64,000 bases of DNA, taken from NCBI GenBank assembly GCA_045642225.1, contig JAZUIN010000024.1:1-64000 (forward strand). The letters are read 5' to 3'. Every line of letters starts with the position of its first letter. Position 1 is the first letter of the stretch. Origin of the DNA: RUG191 sp045642225. Lineage in GTDB: Bacteria; Bacillota; Clostridia; Lachnospirales; Lachnospiraceae. Positions 52,102 to 61,500 of this stretch are shown here, piece by piece. The notes under the pieces are model-generated. The model was given only the letters and a program-made list of their open reading frames with translations, made no database searches and was not told the origin of the DNA. The position numbers and the translations under genes are program-made.

Positions 52102-52193
52102 ATCTTTATTATAACATCTGAGAAAAATTTGTCAAACAGCGAAAAAGCCCTCTATAACATTATTAATTATTGACTTTACACTCCCCTATATTC

Positions 52194-52221
52194 TTGCAAA
52201 TAACTTCTAATTCCATATAAT
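52194..52221 (+). promoter_or_regulatory. Promoter of the hybrid kinase operon
   Basis: TTGCAA (52194-52199), 16 bp, TATAAT (52216-52221), about 20-50 bp before the kinase start, with AGGAAGG in between. Confidence 0.7.
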
Positions 52222-52269
52222 ATTAATTAGGAAGGTTTTTATTTGCAGCAATTATATGGGGGAATGTCT

Positions 52270-55134
52270 ATGAGATATATTTTTGCTACAATTCTTTTTG
52301 TATTTACAATAATCGCATTTTTCTATGCAACAAGAATTTTATACAACAAAAACTTCAAAACAAAAACATTTATACTTCTAACCTTTTTGTCAATCGCGAG
52401 TGCGCTATGGGGATTAGGTTATGGAATAACGCTTATTTCTAGTAGTGAGAGTTTAAGCTTTATTTTCACGCTTATCAGCTTACTCGGTTTCATTTTATTC
52501 ATAATTGCGAATCAAACAACCATTTGCATTTTCCAGAAAACTAAGTCTGCCCTCAAAACTCTTTGCACACTTCTTGCCGTCGAATTAAGTACGGGCATAA
52601 TCTTGTTCTGTGTTTTATCCACCAAGACAAACCACCAATTTAGTTACACAAATAATGAACTACACATATCATTTTCTCCGCTAGCGAATATTATATTATC
52701 AATATATATTATTGGAATTGTTGTTGCACTACTCGTCATGTCTATTAACTTGCTTTCTAAAAAATATTCAAAACGTTTTAACGCTTTAGGCAAGGCTATA
52801 TTAGTTGTTATTGGCTTAATCGTTATTGGTGTAATTTCAGACATACTTATTTCTATTATTGAACCAAGCTACAATTTATCTATCTGCACATTACTTCAAT
52901 TTGTGGGCCTAGAAATTATGTATCACGCTCTACACAAATTTGGTCAAAATGCTATTCGTCTTGAAAATGTTGCTAACTACATTTTCGATAATTACGACGT
53001 TCCATTTTTCGTATTTGATGACAAACACTCACTTAAATTCATGAATAATTCTGCCATAAATAATGTTGGCTCTAACTGCAATGTCGGTGATAACGAAAAG
53101 GACGTTTGGGAAAATATATTCCACCAGTCAGTACCTGAAGACATTAATGAAAAATGCTGTGAGCTGCCACTAGTTCTTGAAACTTCTAACGAAACAAAGC
53201 ACTTCATACTTACAACAAATCCATTCTTCAACGAATATGAAGATTTTATCGGATACATTGTAACTGCGACAAATATTACATCTCAAATTGAGTCGGCAAA
53301 ACACGAGGAAGCGGCTGCTATAAAAACACAATTTCTTGCAAATATGTCCCACGAAATAAGGACTCCGCTCAACTCAATTTTAGGATTTAATGATGCAATT
53401 ATTCAAAACCCTGCGGACACTAACAAGGTGAAAGTTTATTCAAATAACATCCATGAAGCAGGTGAAAACTTAAAGGATATCATCAATTCAATTCTTGACA
53501 TTTCCAAGATAGAAATGGGGCAGCTAGAAATCGTATCAAAAGAATACAACTTTGTGGAGTTACTAGATAATCTTGTTAGTATGTTTGAACTTCTATCATC
53601 TAAAAAAGGCTTAGAATTCAACACCAAAATCGATTCTTCATTGCCTCAATGGATGATTGGCGATGAACGTCATTTGCGCCAAGTTCTAACAAACATTTTG
53701 AGCAACGCTGTCAAATACACTGACAAAGGTTCTATAACACTAGAAATAAAAGTACTAGATAAAAAGCCACCTTTGAACAACATACTATTTGCCGTTACTG
53801 ATACAGGTAAAGGAATCAAGGAAGAAGATCAGGCTAAACTTTATGAAAAATTCCAACGACTAGACACAGAACATTTCAAACATGTCGAAGGTTCAGGGCT
53901 TGGTATGAGTATTGTTCAAATGACTCTAAAAGCAATGAATAGTAAAATACAACTAAATAGCACATATAATGAAGGCTCTACATTTTACTTTGAACTAGAG
54001 CAACTCTCTATGAAGGAAGAGACCATTGGAAATTTCCAAATACGTCGTCAAGAAAATGCTAATAAAGAATTTCAAAGTATTAATTTCAGAGCACCTGAGG
54101 CTAAGATTCTTATTGTAGATGACGTCGAGATGAATATAGATGCTACTATTGCTCTTCTCGAATTTACAAACATGAATTTAGATAAAGCACTTTCTGGCAA
54201 AGAAGCAATCGATAAAATCAAGCAAGAAAAATATGACATTATTTTTATGGATCATATGATGCCAGACCTAGATGGTATAGAAACTACAAAAGCAATTCGT
54301 AACCTTTCTATCGAATACAATGATGCATATTACGCAAGTGTTCCTATTGTTGCGCTTACAGCTAATGCTATTGTAGGCATGAAGGAAATGTATCAAAATG
54401 CAAGTATGCAAGACTTTATAAGTAAACCAATTGAAATATCTTCCATTATATCTGTAATCAAACGTTGGTTACCTGAAGATAAGATTATGGAAGCGAGCGA
54501 AGAAGAGTTGAAAACTGCCGCTTTAGCTAAATCTGGACATCTAGATTCTAGCGAAATTGTTATGCCAGACGCTTGGCCTACCGATATAAAAGATATAGAC
54601 ATTACGCTAGCAAAAAAATACAACGCTAATCCAATAGGCTTAGAAAAAAATATGAAAAGCTTTGTCAATGCTTATGAAAAAAACAAGCAAGACATTTCTA
54701 GCTTCTTTGAATCAAACGACATTAAAAATTATGTTATAAAGGTTCATGGCTTGAAAAGCACTTCAAAAATGATTGGTGCTATCGAGTTATCAGACAAAGC
54801 AAAGCACAATGAAGACATGGGCAACCAAAATGTAATGACGCAAGAAGATTTTGATGAATTAATGTCTTTGTACGATACATGCGTATCAAATATAAAAGAA
54901 TATTATGATATTGATGACTTCAACACTTTACCTTCTATAAACGAAGCCGAATACAATAATATTCTTGCAGAGATAAAATCTGCTGCCGACACATTTGACG
55001 CTACAAAATTTATGGAACTAGAAGAAAGAATATCTAATCTTAGTGTTCCACCAAACTACCAAACAAAATTCGACGAAATAAAACAGTTAGTATCAAACCT
55101 TTCTTTTACAAAAGTATCAGAAATGATTAACTAA
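52270..55134 (+). CDS. Hybrid sensor histidine kinase with receiver and Hpt domains
   Basis: A 954-residue protein. About seven membrane helices (1-230) are followed by a PAS-like domain and HisKA with ANMSHEIRTPLNSILGF (phosphorylated His). The ATPase has NILSNAVKYTDKG, DTGKGIKEED and GSGLGMSIVQ. The receiver begins AKILIVDDVEMNIDATIALL and has the phospho-Asp in IIFMDHMMPDLDG. A histidine phosphotransfer domain (VIKVHGLKSTSKMIGA) ends the phosphorelay. A TTG at 52243 with AGGAAGG at ideal distance could be the start, but the ATG at 52270 with GGGGGA is also good. The next gene, a DUF342-receiver fusion, begins 11 bp later and is a likely output. Confidence 0.92.
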   Translation: MRYIFATILFVFTIIAFFYATRILYNKNFKTKTFILLTFLSIASALWGLGYGITLISSSESLSFIFTLISLLGFILFIIANQTTICIFQKTKSALKTLCTLLAVELSTGIILFCVLSTKTNHQFSYTNNELHISFSPLANIILSIYIIGIVVALLVMSINLLSKKYSKRFNALGKAILVVIGLIVIGVISDILISIIEPSYNLSICTLLQFVGLEIMYHALHKFGQNAIRLENVANYIFDNYDVPFFVFDDKHSLKFMNNSAINNVGSNCNVGDNEKDVWENIFHQSVPEDINEKCCELPLVLETSNETKHFILTTNPFFNEYEDFIGYIVTATNITSQIESAKHEEAAAIKTQFLANMSHEIRTPLNSILGFNDAIIQNPADTNKVKVYSNNIHEAGENLKDIINSILDISKIEMGQLEIVSKEYNFVELLDNLVSMFELLSSKKGLEFNTKIDSSLPQWMIGDERHLRQVLTNILSNAVKYTDKGSITLEIKVLDKKPPLNNILFAVTDTGKGIKEEDQAKLYEKFQRLDTEHFKHVEGSGLGMSIVQMTLKAMNSKIQLNSTYNEGSTFYFELEQLSMKEETIGNFQIRRQENANKEFQSINFRAPEAKILIVDDVEMNIDATIALLEFTNMNLDKALSGKEAIDKIKQEKYDIIFMDHMMPDLDGIETTKAIRNLSIEYNDAYYASVPIVALTANAIVGMKEMYQNASMQDFISKPIEISSIISVIKRWLPEDKIMEASEEELKTAALAKSGHLDSSEIVMPDAWPTDIKDIDITLAKKYNANPIGLEKNMKSFVNAYEKNKQDISSFFESNDIKNYVIKVHGLKSTSKMIGAIELSDKAKHNEDMGNQNVMTQEDFDELMSLYDTCVSNIKEYYDIDDFNTLPSINEAEYNNILAEIKSAADTFDATKFMELEERISNLSVPPNYQTKFDEIKQLVSNLSFTKVSEMIN

Positions 55135-55145
55135 GGAGAGTTGTT

Positions 55146-56720
55146 ATGAATGGTGAATTACATATAGAAATTGCCGTTGATATGATGAGCGCTAGAGCTT
55201 GTATATTTCCTGGCGATAATGAAATAACTGAAGACTATGTACGAAGAACCATCTACGAAGCAGGGGTTACTATGGGTGTCAATGAAGATAGCATTTTAGC
55301 CTTGATTAATGCTACGGAATATGAGAAATGGGTTGACATTGCTGTCGGTCGTGAAGCTGGCGAAACCACTCCTGGTTACTTTGAATATTTCTTCGAACAA
55401 GTCGACAATACTGCACGCACAATTATTGACGAAAAAGGAAATGTTAATTACGGCAAAAAACGTGTAATGGTCTACAAAGGCGATAAGCTTGCAACTTACC
55501 ATAGAAGTGTAGCTGGAACTTTCGGCTATACTGTTCTTTCTACCGTAATTGCATCAAAGCCTGTAAAAAACTACACTCTAAAATGTAGAGAAGGCGTAGA
55601 ACAAATCGAAAATGACTTCTACGCTACTCAAGATGGCGAAGTCATTCTTAAAAGAGATAGCATCTCAGTTAGCAACCTACTTGTTATTGAAGGCAATGCT
55701 AAATTTGGGTATGATTCTAACACCAACTTCGTTGGTAACGTTCTTATAAAAGGCGACGTCCTTAAAGGCGTAACTATTGAAGCAGCTGGAAATGTAGAAA
55801 TACTAGGAACACTTGAAGCAAACAATATATTTGCAGGTAAAGATATTATTGTACACGGCGGTATCAAGGGTGATTCTAACGACCAAATCAAAGCTGGTGG
55901 TTCTATAATATGTCCATATGTAGAAAATGCCACTCTGATTGCAGATGGAAATATAGAAGTTGATACTGTAATGCATTCTCATTTAAAAGCCGGAGACAGC
56001 ATTAGAGTTCACGGGAGACGTGGGGTAATCATTGGTGGTGATGCCACTGCGAAGAATACTATTGAAATCGACCATGCTGGCAACAACAAAGATGTTGGAA
56101 CAAAACTCTATATCGCTAATGACGATCATCAAAGCTTACAGTTTAGCAAAATTATTGTTCATGATGTATGTAATGAATATGTAAATCTTGCTATAAACGA
56201 CAGAAAATACTGCGCAGAAATTCTTGAAAATATGGAATACCACTATGTAAATAGTAGATTTGTAGTATGCAAAATCGGACAATATGTTCCAGAAAAAGAA
56301 ATTGATTCACCTGAAGAGAAACCTGTTAAGAAAACAGTGCTACTCGTCGACGATGAACCAATGATTCTCAAAACATATTATGGTTTCTTAAAAGACAAAT
56401 ACGATGTGCTCCTTGCAAGTTCTGCAAAAGACGCTCTTGCCATATTAGAAAAAGGAGCTAAGAAACCTGATTTAATTCTATTAGATTATGTTATGCCAGA
56501 AATTAACGGTGCACAATTCTTATCTGCTATAAGAAAAACTACTTGGAAAGACTACTCTAGCCTACCTGTTATTTTCGTTACAGCAATGAGTGACAAGTCC
56601 ATAATCGTAAAATGTCTAAGTCTATATCCACAAGGTTATTTAATAAAACCTATTGGTCAAGAAGACTTAATTCGTGCTGTCGATAACTATTTTGCTAGTG
56701 AAAAAGAAACTGATTTATAG
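55146..56720 (+). CDS. DUF342 (FapA-like) protein fused to a response-regulator receiver
   Basis: A 524-residue protein. Residues 1-390 are a FapA/DUF342 protein: an N-terminal domain then a right-handed beta-helix-like run (GNVLIKGDVLKGVTIEAAGN, GTLEANNIFAGKDIIVHGGI, KAGGSIICPYVENATLIADG). From about 396 a CheY-like receiver follows (KKTVLLVDDEPMILKTYYGF, phospho-Asp in LILLDYVMPEINGA, KPIGQEDL). DUF342 proteins are structural or membrane-associated and of unclear function; I know no close example with a receiver on the end. It is cotranscribed with the hybrid kinase and could be its target. Start ATG at 55146 after AAGGAGAG. Confidence 0.85.
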   Translation: MNGELHIEIAVDMMSARACIFPGDNEITEDYVRRTIYEAGVTMGVNEDSILALINATEYEKWVDIAVGREAGETTPGYFEYFFEQVDNTARTIIDEKGNVNYGKKRVMVYKGDKLATYHRSVAGTFGYTVLSTVIASKPVKNYTLKCREGVEQIENDFYATQDGEVILKRDSISVSNLLVIEGNAKFGYDSNTNFVGNVLIKGDVLKGVTIEAAGNVEILGTLEANNIFAGKDIIVHGGIKGDSNDQIKAGGSIICPYVENATLIADGNIEVDTVMHSHLKAGDSIRVHGRRGVIIGGDATAKNTIEIDHAGNNKDVGTKLYIANDDHQSLQFSKIIVHDVCNEYVNLAINDRKYCAEILENMEYHYVNSRFVVCKIGQYVPEKEIDSPEEKPVKKTVLLVDDEPMILKTYYGFLKDKYDVLLASSAKDALAILEKGAKKPDLILLDYVMPEINGAQFLSAIRKTTWKDYSSLPVIFVTAMSDKSIIVKCLSLYPQGYLIKPIGQEDLIRAVDNYFASEKETDL

Positions 56721-56722
56721 TA

Positions 56723-58507
56723 TTATCCTTTTACACTTTCTATAGGTCTAATTTTGCCCTCATCGATTAATCTTAAGAATATCTCTGCAAGACGAGGGTC
56801 AAATTGAGTGCCAGCACAATTTCTAATTTCTTCATACACAACATCATCTTCTAAACGTTTTCTATAGACACGGTCTGTTGTCATTGCATCGTAACAATCT
56901 GCAATACAAAGAATTCGTGCAACTAATGGTATCTCTTCGCCCTTGAGACCATCTGGATACCCATTTCCATCATAACGCTCATGATGATGACGTACACCAT
57001 CCTCTAAACCATTTATATTATCAATAAAACGCAAAACCTCTGTACCAGAAGAAGTATGTGTTTTCATAAGAGAATACTCTTCGTCTGTAAGTTTTCCTTG
57101 CTTATTAAGCACTTTATCTGGCACTGCAATTTTGCCAATATCATGTAGTGTTCCAATATAACGAATTCTATTTGAATCGTCTTGTGTAAAACCATATTCA
57201 TCCATAAGTGCTTCACAAAGAATTCTAGAATATTCTCCTACACGCTCAGAATGTCCACCAGTATATGAATCCTTAGCATCGATTGTGTTAGCTATTGTTT
57301 TAATCGTCTTCATCTTCTGGTCTTCTGCTACAATCCTACCCTTCTCAGCGGTAAGAATTGCATCCAATATAACCTGACACAAAGTACAAACTAGTAACGC
57401 TACAAATCCTATTGCAAGGAAGGTTCCCATAATATATGCACTAGCAAAATAGAAGAATACTAATTCTGCAAAACCAGCAGCAATTGTTATAAATATACCT
57501 ATAGCAATTATCTTGTAATTTCTTGCATATCCCTTTTTCAAATCTATTATCAAGATTACAACAGATGTCACTAATGCAAGTGCTGATAATACATGTGAAA
57601 CATTTAATGTCTGACCAAAATTTAACACTCCAGCATAATTAAGAATCACATTTAAGAGAATCTGCCCTGTCATTACAGCACACATAATTGTGTAAACTTT
57701 GGTATATCTATGATTCTGAACATCATCGAAGAATATTGCCGCAAGAATTGCAATAGAACTTACCAATACAGATGCGTACAACGCAACATATGTTGGGTTA
57801 TTCATAAACAACTGTCTCAACTTCGACTCAGACAACATCCATAATCCTAATGTCATAGTCAAGATTGCTATTCGAGGCAAAGCTGTTGATACATTAATCT
57901 TTCTACGAAAAACCAATGAAATAATTAATATAGCAAGACCAAATGCAACAAGTAATACAGCCAATATCATAAATAGTATATTCGTATGTATAATACCGAA
58001 CCACACATTATTGCCTGCTCCGTATGTAACAGCATTAAATTTACCATTTCCATCATTGCATGCCGTAAATTCAATCTTCATTTCCTTGCCTGAATCCGAA
58101 GCATTAACTGGTACTACAATATAAGCACTAGCTAAATTTTCGCCAACAACAGGAAAATCTGAAGATTCGTATTTATTCACTACTCTGCCATCTATACTTA
58201 TAACAACATTTTGCGCTGAAGATCGCATCATCATAGACATGTTATCGTTTATACCTTCTGGCAACTTCTTAGTCATTACAACTTTGTCCCCTTTAGACTC
58301 TGCCACTCTAAACGGTAATGTTACGACCTTACTTTCTTCTCCATTGTATGAAAATGTCCAATTCTCACTGTAATCTTCTGCTTCAAAATTACCTATACTT
58401 GGCTCTCCCTTACCCTTTGGTAAAAACATTGCTAACAAATATGCCAACGCAGAAAAAATTAATATAATACTTAATACAATTTCAATAGCTATCTTAAGCT
58501 TTTTCAT
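56723..58507 (-). CDS. Membrane HD-GYP phosphodiesterase with extracytoplasmic sensor
   Basis: A 594-residue protein. A membrane anchor (8-30) leads to an extracytoplasmic beta-sandwich (WTFSYNGEESKVVTLPFRVA, AQNVVISIDGRVVNKYESSD), close in layout to the GGDEF protein at 23084-24781. About seven membrane helices (170-390) follow, then the HD-GYP domain: GGHSERVGEYSRIL, the HD pair in GTLHDIGKIAVPD and HHHERYDGNGYPDGL. It should degrade cyclic-di-GMP in response to an outside ligand. It converges on the DUF342-receiver gene, 2 bp apart. Start ATG at 58507. Confidence 0.9.
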   Translation of the reverse strand: MKKLKIAIEIVLSIILIFSALAYLLAMFLPKGKGEPSIGNFEAEDYSENWTFSYNGEESKVVTLPFRVAESKGDKVVMTKKLPEGINDNMSMMMRSSAQNVVISIDGRVVNKYESSDFPVVGENLASAYIVVPVNASDSGKEMKIEFTACNDGNGKFNAVTYGAGNNVWFGIIHTNILFMILAVLLVAFGLAILIISLVFRRKINVSTALPRIAILTMTLGLWMLSESKLRQLFMNNPTYVALYASVLVSSIAILAAIFFDDVQNHRYTKVYTIMCAVMTGQILLNVILNYAGVLNFGQTLNVSHVLSALALVTSVVILIIDLKKGYARNYKIIAIGIFITIAAGFAELVFFYFASAYIMGTFLAIGFVALLVCTLCQVILDAILTAEKGRIVAEDQKMKTIKTIANTIDAKDSYTGGHSERVGEYSRILCEALMDEYGFTQDDSNRIRYIGTLHDIGKIAVPDKVLNKQGKLTDEEYSLMKTHTSSGTEVLRFIDNINGLEDGVRHHHERYDGNGYPDGLKGEEIPLVARILCIADCYDAMTTDRVYRKRLEDDVVYEEIRNCAGTQFDPRLAEIFLRLIDEGKIRPIESVKG

Positions 58508-58618
58508 TATATAAACCCCTTATTCCCCCCGAATCGAAATTACAACATTATGTAAAATACTTATTGTAATTCTAACAATATTTTTGTCACTTTTCAATAT
58601 CTTTGGATAATAAAAAAA

Positions 58619-58640
58619 GATGCTCCATTTCTGGAGCACC
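58619..58640 (-). terminator. Terminator of adhE
   Basis: TGCTCCA (58621-58627) and TGGAGCA (58632-58638) form the stem, with a 4-nt loop. Seven A to the left give a T-tract on the minus strand. Confidence 0.8.
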
Positions 58641-58688
58641 TTTCATCATTAATGAACTTATATTAAGTCTCAAAAAACTCGTTTTATA

Positions 58689-61313
58689 TTACTTTTCGTA
58701 CGGATTCTTATAGTCATATGTTACTTCAAGAATCTTCTCCATATCTGCAATCATTGGCATACGTGGATTAGCTGGTGTACATTGATCTTCGTATGCATTC
58801 ATAGCCATTCTATGCTTAGCTTCATCCCATGCTTCCTTAGTAATATTTTGTGACTTAAAGTTTGTTGCAAGTCCAACCTCTACTAGAAGTTTCTCACAAG
58901 CATCAGCAAACATTTCAACACCTTCCTTAGTATCCTTTGGATTACATCCAATAAGTCTAGCTAATTCAGTATATTTCTCGTCTGCTTTGTAATGCTCAAT
59001 CTTAGGCCATACGTTTAACTTAGTAGGAACAGTTCCATTATATCTAATTACATGTGGAAGTAAAATTCCGTTTGTTCTACCATGTGGCACATGGAATTCA
59101 CCACCAATCTTATGTGCAAGAGAGTGATTCATTCCCAAGAATGCATTTGCAAATGCCATACCTGCAATTGTTGCAGCGTTATGCATTTTCTCTCTAGCTT
59201 CTGGGTCTGCTGCCCCATTCTTAACAGAACGTGGAAGATAATCAAATACCATCTTAACTGCTTGCTTTGCCCAACCATCTGTAAAGTCACTAGCCAAAAT
59301 TGAAACGTAAGCTTCAATTGCGTGTGTCAATACATCGATACCTGTATCTGCTGCAATGCTTCCAGGAAGTGTCATTGTAAGTTCTGGATCTACAATAGCA
59401 ACTGTTGGTGTCAAAGCATAATCTGTTAGTGGATATTTCTTATTAGCATCTGTATCTGTAATTACCGCAAATGGAGTTACTTCAGAACCTGTTCCTGATG
59501 TTGTAGGAATACAAATCAAGCTTGCTTGCTTTCCTAATTCTGGGAACTTAAATGCTCTCTTTCTAATATCCATAAACTTCTGCTTAATATCATCAAAGTT
59601 TACTTCTGGATGCTCGTACATTAACCACATTACCTTAGCTGAATCCATTGCAGAACCACCGCCAAGAGCAATTATTGTATCAGGCTTGAAGTTCTTCATG
59701 ATCTCAAGACCTCTCTTAACTGTATTCAAGCTTGGATCAGGCTCAACCTCACAGAACATCTCGATGTCAACTTGATTTCTTCTTTCAAGAATTACATTTT
59801 CAATCTTAGATACAAAACCTAATTGATACATGCCTCTATCAGTAATAATCATGACACGCTCCATTGTCTTCATATCCTTTAAGTACTTAATTGCATTACG
59901 CTCGAAATATACCTTTGGTGGTAGCTTAATCCATTGCATATTATTATTCCTCCTGCCGATTCTCTTAATATTAAGTAAGTTAACTGCGCTTACGTTGTTT
60001 GATACTGAATTGTGTCCATAAGATCCACAACCAAGTGTAAGCGAAGGAATAAATTCATTATATACGCCACCGATTCCACCAAATGTAGAAGGTGCATTTT
60101 CAATAATTCTGCAAGCCTTACAAGCTTTACCAAATTCTAGAATTACAGCATCATCTTGTGAATGAATACATGCTGAATGTCCTAAACCATTAAACTCTAC
60201 CATTTCGCTAGCTTTCTTAATTCCGTCTTTGGTATCCTTTGCTTTGAGAATTGCAAGTACTGGACTTAATTTCTCGCGAGTAAGTGGTTCGTCAACACCA
60301 ACATGATCACATTCTGCAAGAAGAACTTGTACGTCATCGTCAACCTTGAAACCAGCTTGTTCTGCAATCCAAGCTGCTGACTTACCTACAACAATAGGTA
60401 ATACACCCTTGTCTTTATCTGGGAACATATACTTCTCTAACATCTTCTTCTCTTTGGCATTAACAAGATATGTCTTAAATCTAGTTATCTCTGCAATAAA
60501 GTCATCGTAAATCTCAGCATCTACAATAGCAGCTTGTTCCGATGCACAAATCATACCATTATCAAAAGACTTACTTAATACTATATCGTTAACAGCACGT
60601 TTAAGTACGCAAGTCTTTTCAACATAAGCAGGCACATTTCCGGCACCTACACCAAGTGCAGGCTTGCCACAGCTATAGGCTGCTCTAACCATTGCATTTC
60701 CACCTGTTGCAAGAATTGTTGCAACTACTTCATGGTTCATCAAAGCATTTGTAGCATACATTGCGCACTCGCCTCTAACCTCTAACCATTGAATACAATT
60801 CTTAGGTGCTCCTGCTGCCTCTGCCGCTTCTCTAATTATCTCTGCTGCCATCTTACTAGACTCATAAGCTGATGGATGGAATGAGAAAATAATTGGATTA
60901 CGAGTCTTTAAAGCAATCAACGACTTAAAGATTACAGTTGATGTTGGGTTAGTTGTTGGAATAATTCCGCATACAACACCAACCGGTTCTGCAATTTCTC
61001 TAATTCCTGTAATTGGATCTTCATTGATAATACCAACTGTCTTAAGATGTCTCATATTACTTGTTACATATTCACAAGCAAACAAGTTCTTAACAGCTTT
61101 ATCTTCAAAAATTCCACGTCCAGTTTCATTTACTGCAGCTTCTGCTAATACTCCATGCTTATCTAATCCAGCAACAGAACACTTTGCAACAATATAATCT
61201 ACAGCTTCTTGATCAAGCTTCAAGAATTCATTAAGAGCTGCTGCACCTTTGTCAGTCAACTCTGCTACATGTTTATCTACTAATTCATTTGTCCATTCTT
61301 TAACTTTCTTCAT
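58689..61313 (-). CDS. adhE: Bifunctional acetaldehyde-CoA / alcohol dehydrogenase AdhE
   Basis: An 874-residue two-domain enzyme of normal length. The N-terminal ALDH domain has GVVCGIIPTTNPTSTVIFKS and the catalytic Cys in DNGMICASEQAA. The C-terminal iron alcohol dehydrogenase has LGGGSAMDSAKVMW, PTTSGTGSEVTPFAVIT and the metal ligands in LTHAIEAYVS and NHSLAHKIGGEFHVPHGRTN. It reduces acetyl-CoA to ethanol with two NADH, restoring NAD+ in fermentation, and forms filaments (spirosomes). Its promoter overlaps a Rex-like operator and a 17-bp inverted repeat. Start ATG at 61313 after GGAGGATT. Confidence 0.96.
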   Translation of the reverse strand: MKKVKEWTNELVDKHVAELTDKGAAALNEFLKLDQEAVDYIVAKCSVAGLDKHGVLAEAAVNETGRGIFEDKAVKNLFACEYVTSNMRHLKTVGIINEDPITGIREIAEPVGVVCGIIPTTNPTSTVIFKSLIALKTRNPIIFSFHPSAYESSKMAAEIIREAAEAAGAPKNCIQWLEVRGECAMYATNALMNHEVVATILATGGNAMVRAAYSCGKPALGVGAGNVPAYVEKTCVLKRAVNDIVLSKSFDNGMICASEQAAIVDAEIYDDFIAEITRFKTYLVNAKEKKMLEKYMFPDKDKGVLPIVVGKSAAWIAEQAGFKVDDDVQVLLAECDHVGVDEPLTREKLSPVLAILKAKDTKDGIKKASEMVEFNGLGHSACIHSQDDAVILEFGKACKACRIIENAPSTFGGIGGVYNEFIPSLTLGCGSYGHNSVSNNVSAVNLLNIKRIGRRNNNMQWIKLPPKVYFERNAIKYLKDMKTMERVMIITDRGMYQLGFVSKIENVILERRNQVDIEMFCEVEPDPSLNTVKRGLEIMKNFKPDTIIALGGGSAMDSAKVMWLMYEHPEVNFDDIKQKFMDIRKRAFKFPELGKQASLICIPTTSGTGSEVTPFAVITDTDANKKYPLTDYALTPTVAIVDPELTMTLPGSIAADTGIDVLTHAIEAYVSILASDFTDGWAKQAVKMVFDYLPRSVKNGAADPEAREKMHNAATIAGMAFANAFLGMNHSLAHKIGGEFHVPHGRTNGILLPHVIRYNGTVPTKLNVWPKIEHYKADEKYTELARLIGCNPKDTKEGVEMFADACEKLLVEVGLATNFKSQNITKEAWDEAKHRMAMNAYEDQCTPANPRMPMIADMEKILEVTYDYKNPYEK

Positions 61314-61320
61314 AATAAAT

Positions 61321-61368
61321 AATCCTCCATTATGTCTCGTTTGTTTATATCAGACATAATAGAGGATT
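61321..61368 (-). repeat. Inverted repeat across adhE ribosome binding site and -10
   Basis: AATCCTCCATTATGTCT (61321-61337) and AGACATAATAGAGGATT (61352-61368) match as an inverted repeat at 16 of 17 positions, with a 14-bp spacer. The left arm is the ribosome binding site region of adhE and the right arm covers its -10. In RNA from an upstream start, it would hide the ribosome binding site; from the normal start only one arm is made. Confidence 0.6.
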
Positions 61369-61417
61369 GTTAATTTTTTGTCAATCTCATTTTGATACTT
61401 TGTTAAAATTTTGTCAA
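61356..61417 (-). promoter_or_regulatory. adhE promoter with two Rex-like operators
   Basis: On the minus strand TTGACA (61379-61384), 17 bp, TATTAT (61356-61361). Two 18-bp sites, TTGACAAAAAATTAACAA (61367-61384) and TTGACAAAATTTTAACAA (61400-61417), 33 bp apart, fit the clostridial Rex consensus TTGTTAA-N4-TTAACAA except at two bases of the left half. The first overlaps the -35. Rex senses the NADH/NAD+ ratio; repression would lift when NADH is high. Confidence 0.65.
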
Positions 61418-61500
61418 AGTTGTACATTTTCATTTTTCTACTTTTGTATGTGTTGCACAACATGATATTTTACATTTTGTATAAAATGTATTTGTATTCT

